Shown: positions 6,370 through 7,161 of the stretch, piece by piece | How positions within the stretch are numbered: position 1 is the first letter of the stretch | Layout of the letters: each line of letters opens with the position of its first letter | DNA from: Cytophagales bacterium | GTDB taxonomy: Bacteria; Bacteroidota; Bacteroidia; Cytophagales; JAAEPT01 | DNA length: 7,161 nucleotides | Assembly (NCBI GenBank): GCA_011524675.1 | Contig: WTJX01000182.1 | Span: 1,680 to 8,840, forward strand | Direction of reading: 5' to 3' | Notes under the pieces: model-generated | Told to the model about the DNA's origin: nothing | Seen by the model: only the letters and a program-made list of their open reading frames with translations | The model's database searches: none | Program-made: the position numbers and the translations under genes

Positions 6370-6402
6370 AAAAAAACCCGTATTATTTACATAATACGGG
6401 TT
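6370..6402 (-). terminator. Intrinsic terminator of the glutamine synthetase gene
   Basis: A perfect 12-bp stem, AACCCGTATTAT (6375-6386) with ATAATACGGGTT (6391-6402), closes a TTAC loop. On the minus strand it is followed by a run of seven T (complement of A6370-A6376, partly within the stem). It sits 26 bases past the leftward stop codon at 6428. Confidence 0.92.
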
Positions 6403-6427
6403 CAAATAAGTTGAAAATGATCTAAAC

Positions 6428-7161
6428 TTAAACTTTAGCAGTTTTTACAGTTTTGATGATTCTCGCAGCAATTTTGTATGGATCACCATTAGAAGCAGGT
6501 CTTCTGTCTTCTAACCATCCTTTCCATCCATTCTCTACTGTAGCAATAGGAATACGGATAGAAGCACCTCTATCAGAAACACCGAAAGAGAATTGGTCGA
6601 TAGACTGAGTCTCGTGCTCACCAGTTAATCTTTGGTCGTTGTCAGCACCATATACTTCAATATGCTCTTTTACGAATGGCTCAAATGCAGAACAAATAGT
6701 TTTGTACGTTTCTTCAGAACCACAGTCTCTCAATACACTGTTTGAGAAGTTTGCGTGCATACCAGAACCGTTCCAGTCAGTAGCTCCCATAGGCTTCGGA
6801 TGCCAGTTGATAGCGATACCATACTTCTCAGCAGTTCTTTCTAATAAATATCTTCCGATCCAAATTTCGTCTCCTGCTTTAGCAGCACCTTTGGCGAAAC
6901 ACTGGAACTCCCACTGACCAGCAGCAACCTCAGCATTGATACCTTCTACATTCAAACCTGCTTCTAAGCAAAGGTCTAAGTGCTCTTCTACGATATCTCT
7001 ACCATAAGCATTCTTACCACCTACAGAGCAGTAGTAAGGTCCTTGTGGCTCAGGATAACCGTTCAAAGGGAAACCTAATGGTCTGTTAGTTTCTGGATCC
7101 CACAAGAAGTACTCTTGCTCAAATCCGAACCAGAAATCATTGTCATCATCTTCGATAGTAG
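6428..7161 (-). CDS. glnA: Glutamine synthetase type II (eukaryote-like), 3' part; start beyond right edge
   Basis: Makes glutamine from glutamate, ammonium and ATP; the main ammonium-assimilating enzyme. The window holds 243 complete C-terminal codons; the frame is open to the edge, so roughly the first 90 residues of a usual 330-350 are missing. In fragment numbering, FGFEQEY (11-17) carries metal-binding glutamates, GINAEVAAGQWEFQ (73-86) and NGSGMH (130-135) form the substrate and metal sites, LTGEHETQSID (178-188) and RGASIRIP (197-204) follow, and EDRRPASNGDPY (217-228) is the C-terminal signature. These motifs match the type II family of eukaryotes and some bacteria; the adenylylation site of type I enzymes is absent, so control by adenylylation is not expected. 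The strict symbol may be glnII. Codon TTG at 7105 is internal (Leu), not the start, since the open frame and conserved FGFEQEY lie before it. Confidence 0.95.
   Translation of the reverse strand, partial: TIEDDDNDFWFGFEQEYFLWDPETNRPLGFPLNGYPEPQGPYYCSVGGKNAYGRDIVEEHLDLCLEAGLNVEGINAEVAAGQWEFQCFAKGAAKAGDEIWIGRYLLERTAEKYGIAINWHPKPMGATDWNGSGMHANFSNSVLRDCGSEETYKTICSAFEPFVKEHIEVYGADNDQRLTGEHETQSIDQFSFGVSDRGASIRIPIATVENGWKGWLEDRRPASNGDPYKIAARIIKTVKTAKV

Noticed and set aside
6639..6917. Rightward 92-residue open frame
   Set aside because: Antisense to conserved glutamine synthetase motifs; no supporting start signals.

Overview
The window looks like chromosomal DNA from a low-GC member of the Bacteroidota. 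Three things point there: a Bacteroidota-type promoter (TTTG, 19 bp, then TACTTTTG) in front of a secreted protein gene, a eukaryote-like type II glutamine synthetase, and A-rich translation starts with no Shine-Dalgarno sequence. A marine Cytophagia- or Flavobacteria-like lineage is plausible, but genus cannot be read from the sequence.

Layout. Bases 1-604 hold a leftward gene for a small exported Spy/CpxP-like protein, with its promoter on the right and an intrinsic terminator on the left. Beyond that terminator is a second copy of the gene's 3' end: a perfect 55-bp direct repeat (1-55 and 141-195) attached to a decayed piece of coding sequence. Bases 605-1134 are a 530-bp AT-rich gap with several small inverted repeats and no gene I can support. 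Bases 1135-5768 form one rightward, tightly packed run: serine O-acetyltransferase (cysE), a DUF389 membrane protein with a coiled-coil tail, a membrane-anchored family 2 glycosyltransferase, an ECF-type sigma factor, and the 16S rRNA methyltransferase rsmG, which starts at TTG. Spacings are 52, 15, -10 and 5 nt, so the last four are probably one transcript. After a 191-bp gap comes thioredoxin (trxA, 5960-6280). The facing glutamine synthetase gene (6428 to beyond the right edge) is read leftward. Between them stand two clean hairpin terminators, one suited to each gene.

Function. Most genes are housekeeping: cysteine synthesis, rRNA modification, disulfide reduction and ammonium assimilation. 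The less explained part is the trio of DUF389 protein, glycosyltransferase and ECF sigma factor. It has an envelope or stress flavour, but no anti-sigma gene is present, and a joint role is inferred from gene order only. I did not find a clearly new system. The best leads are the repeat with its decayed gene end at the left edge and the DUF389-glycosyltransferase-sigma-rsmG operon.
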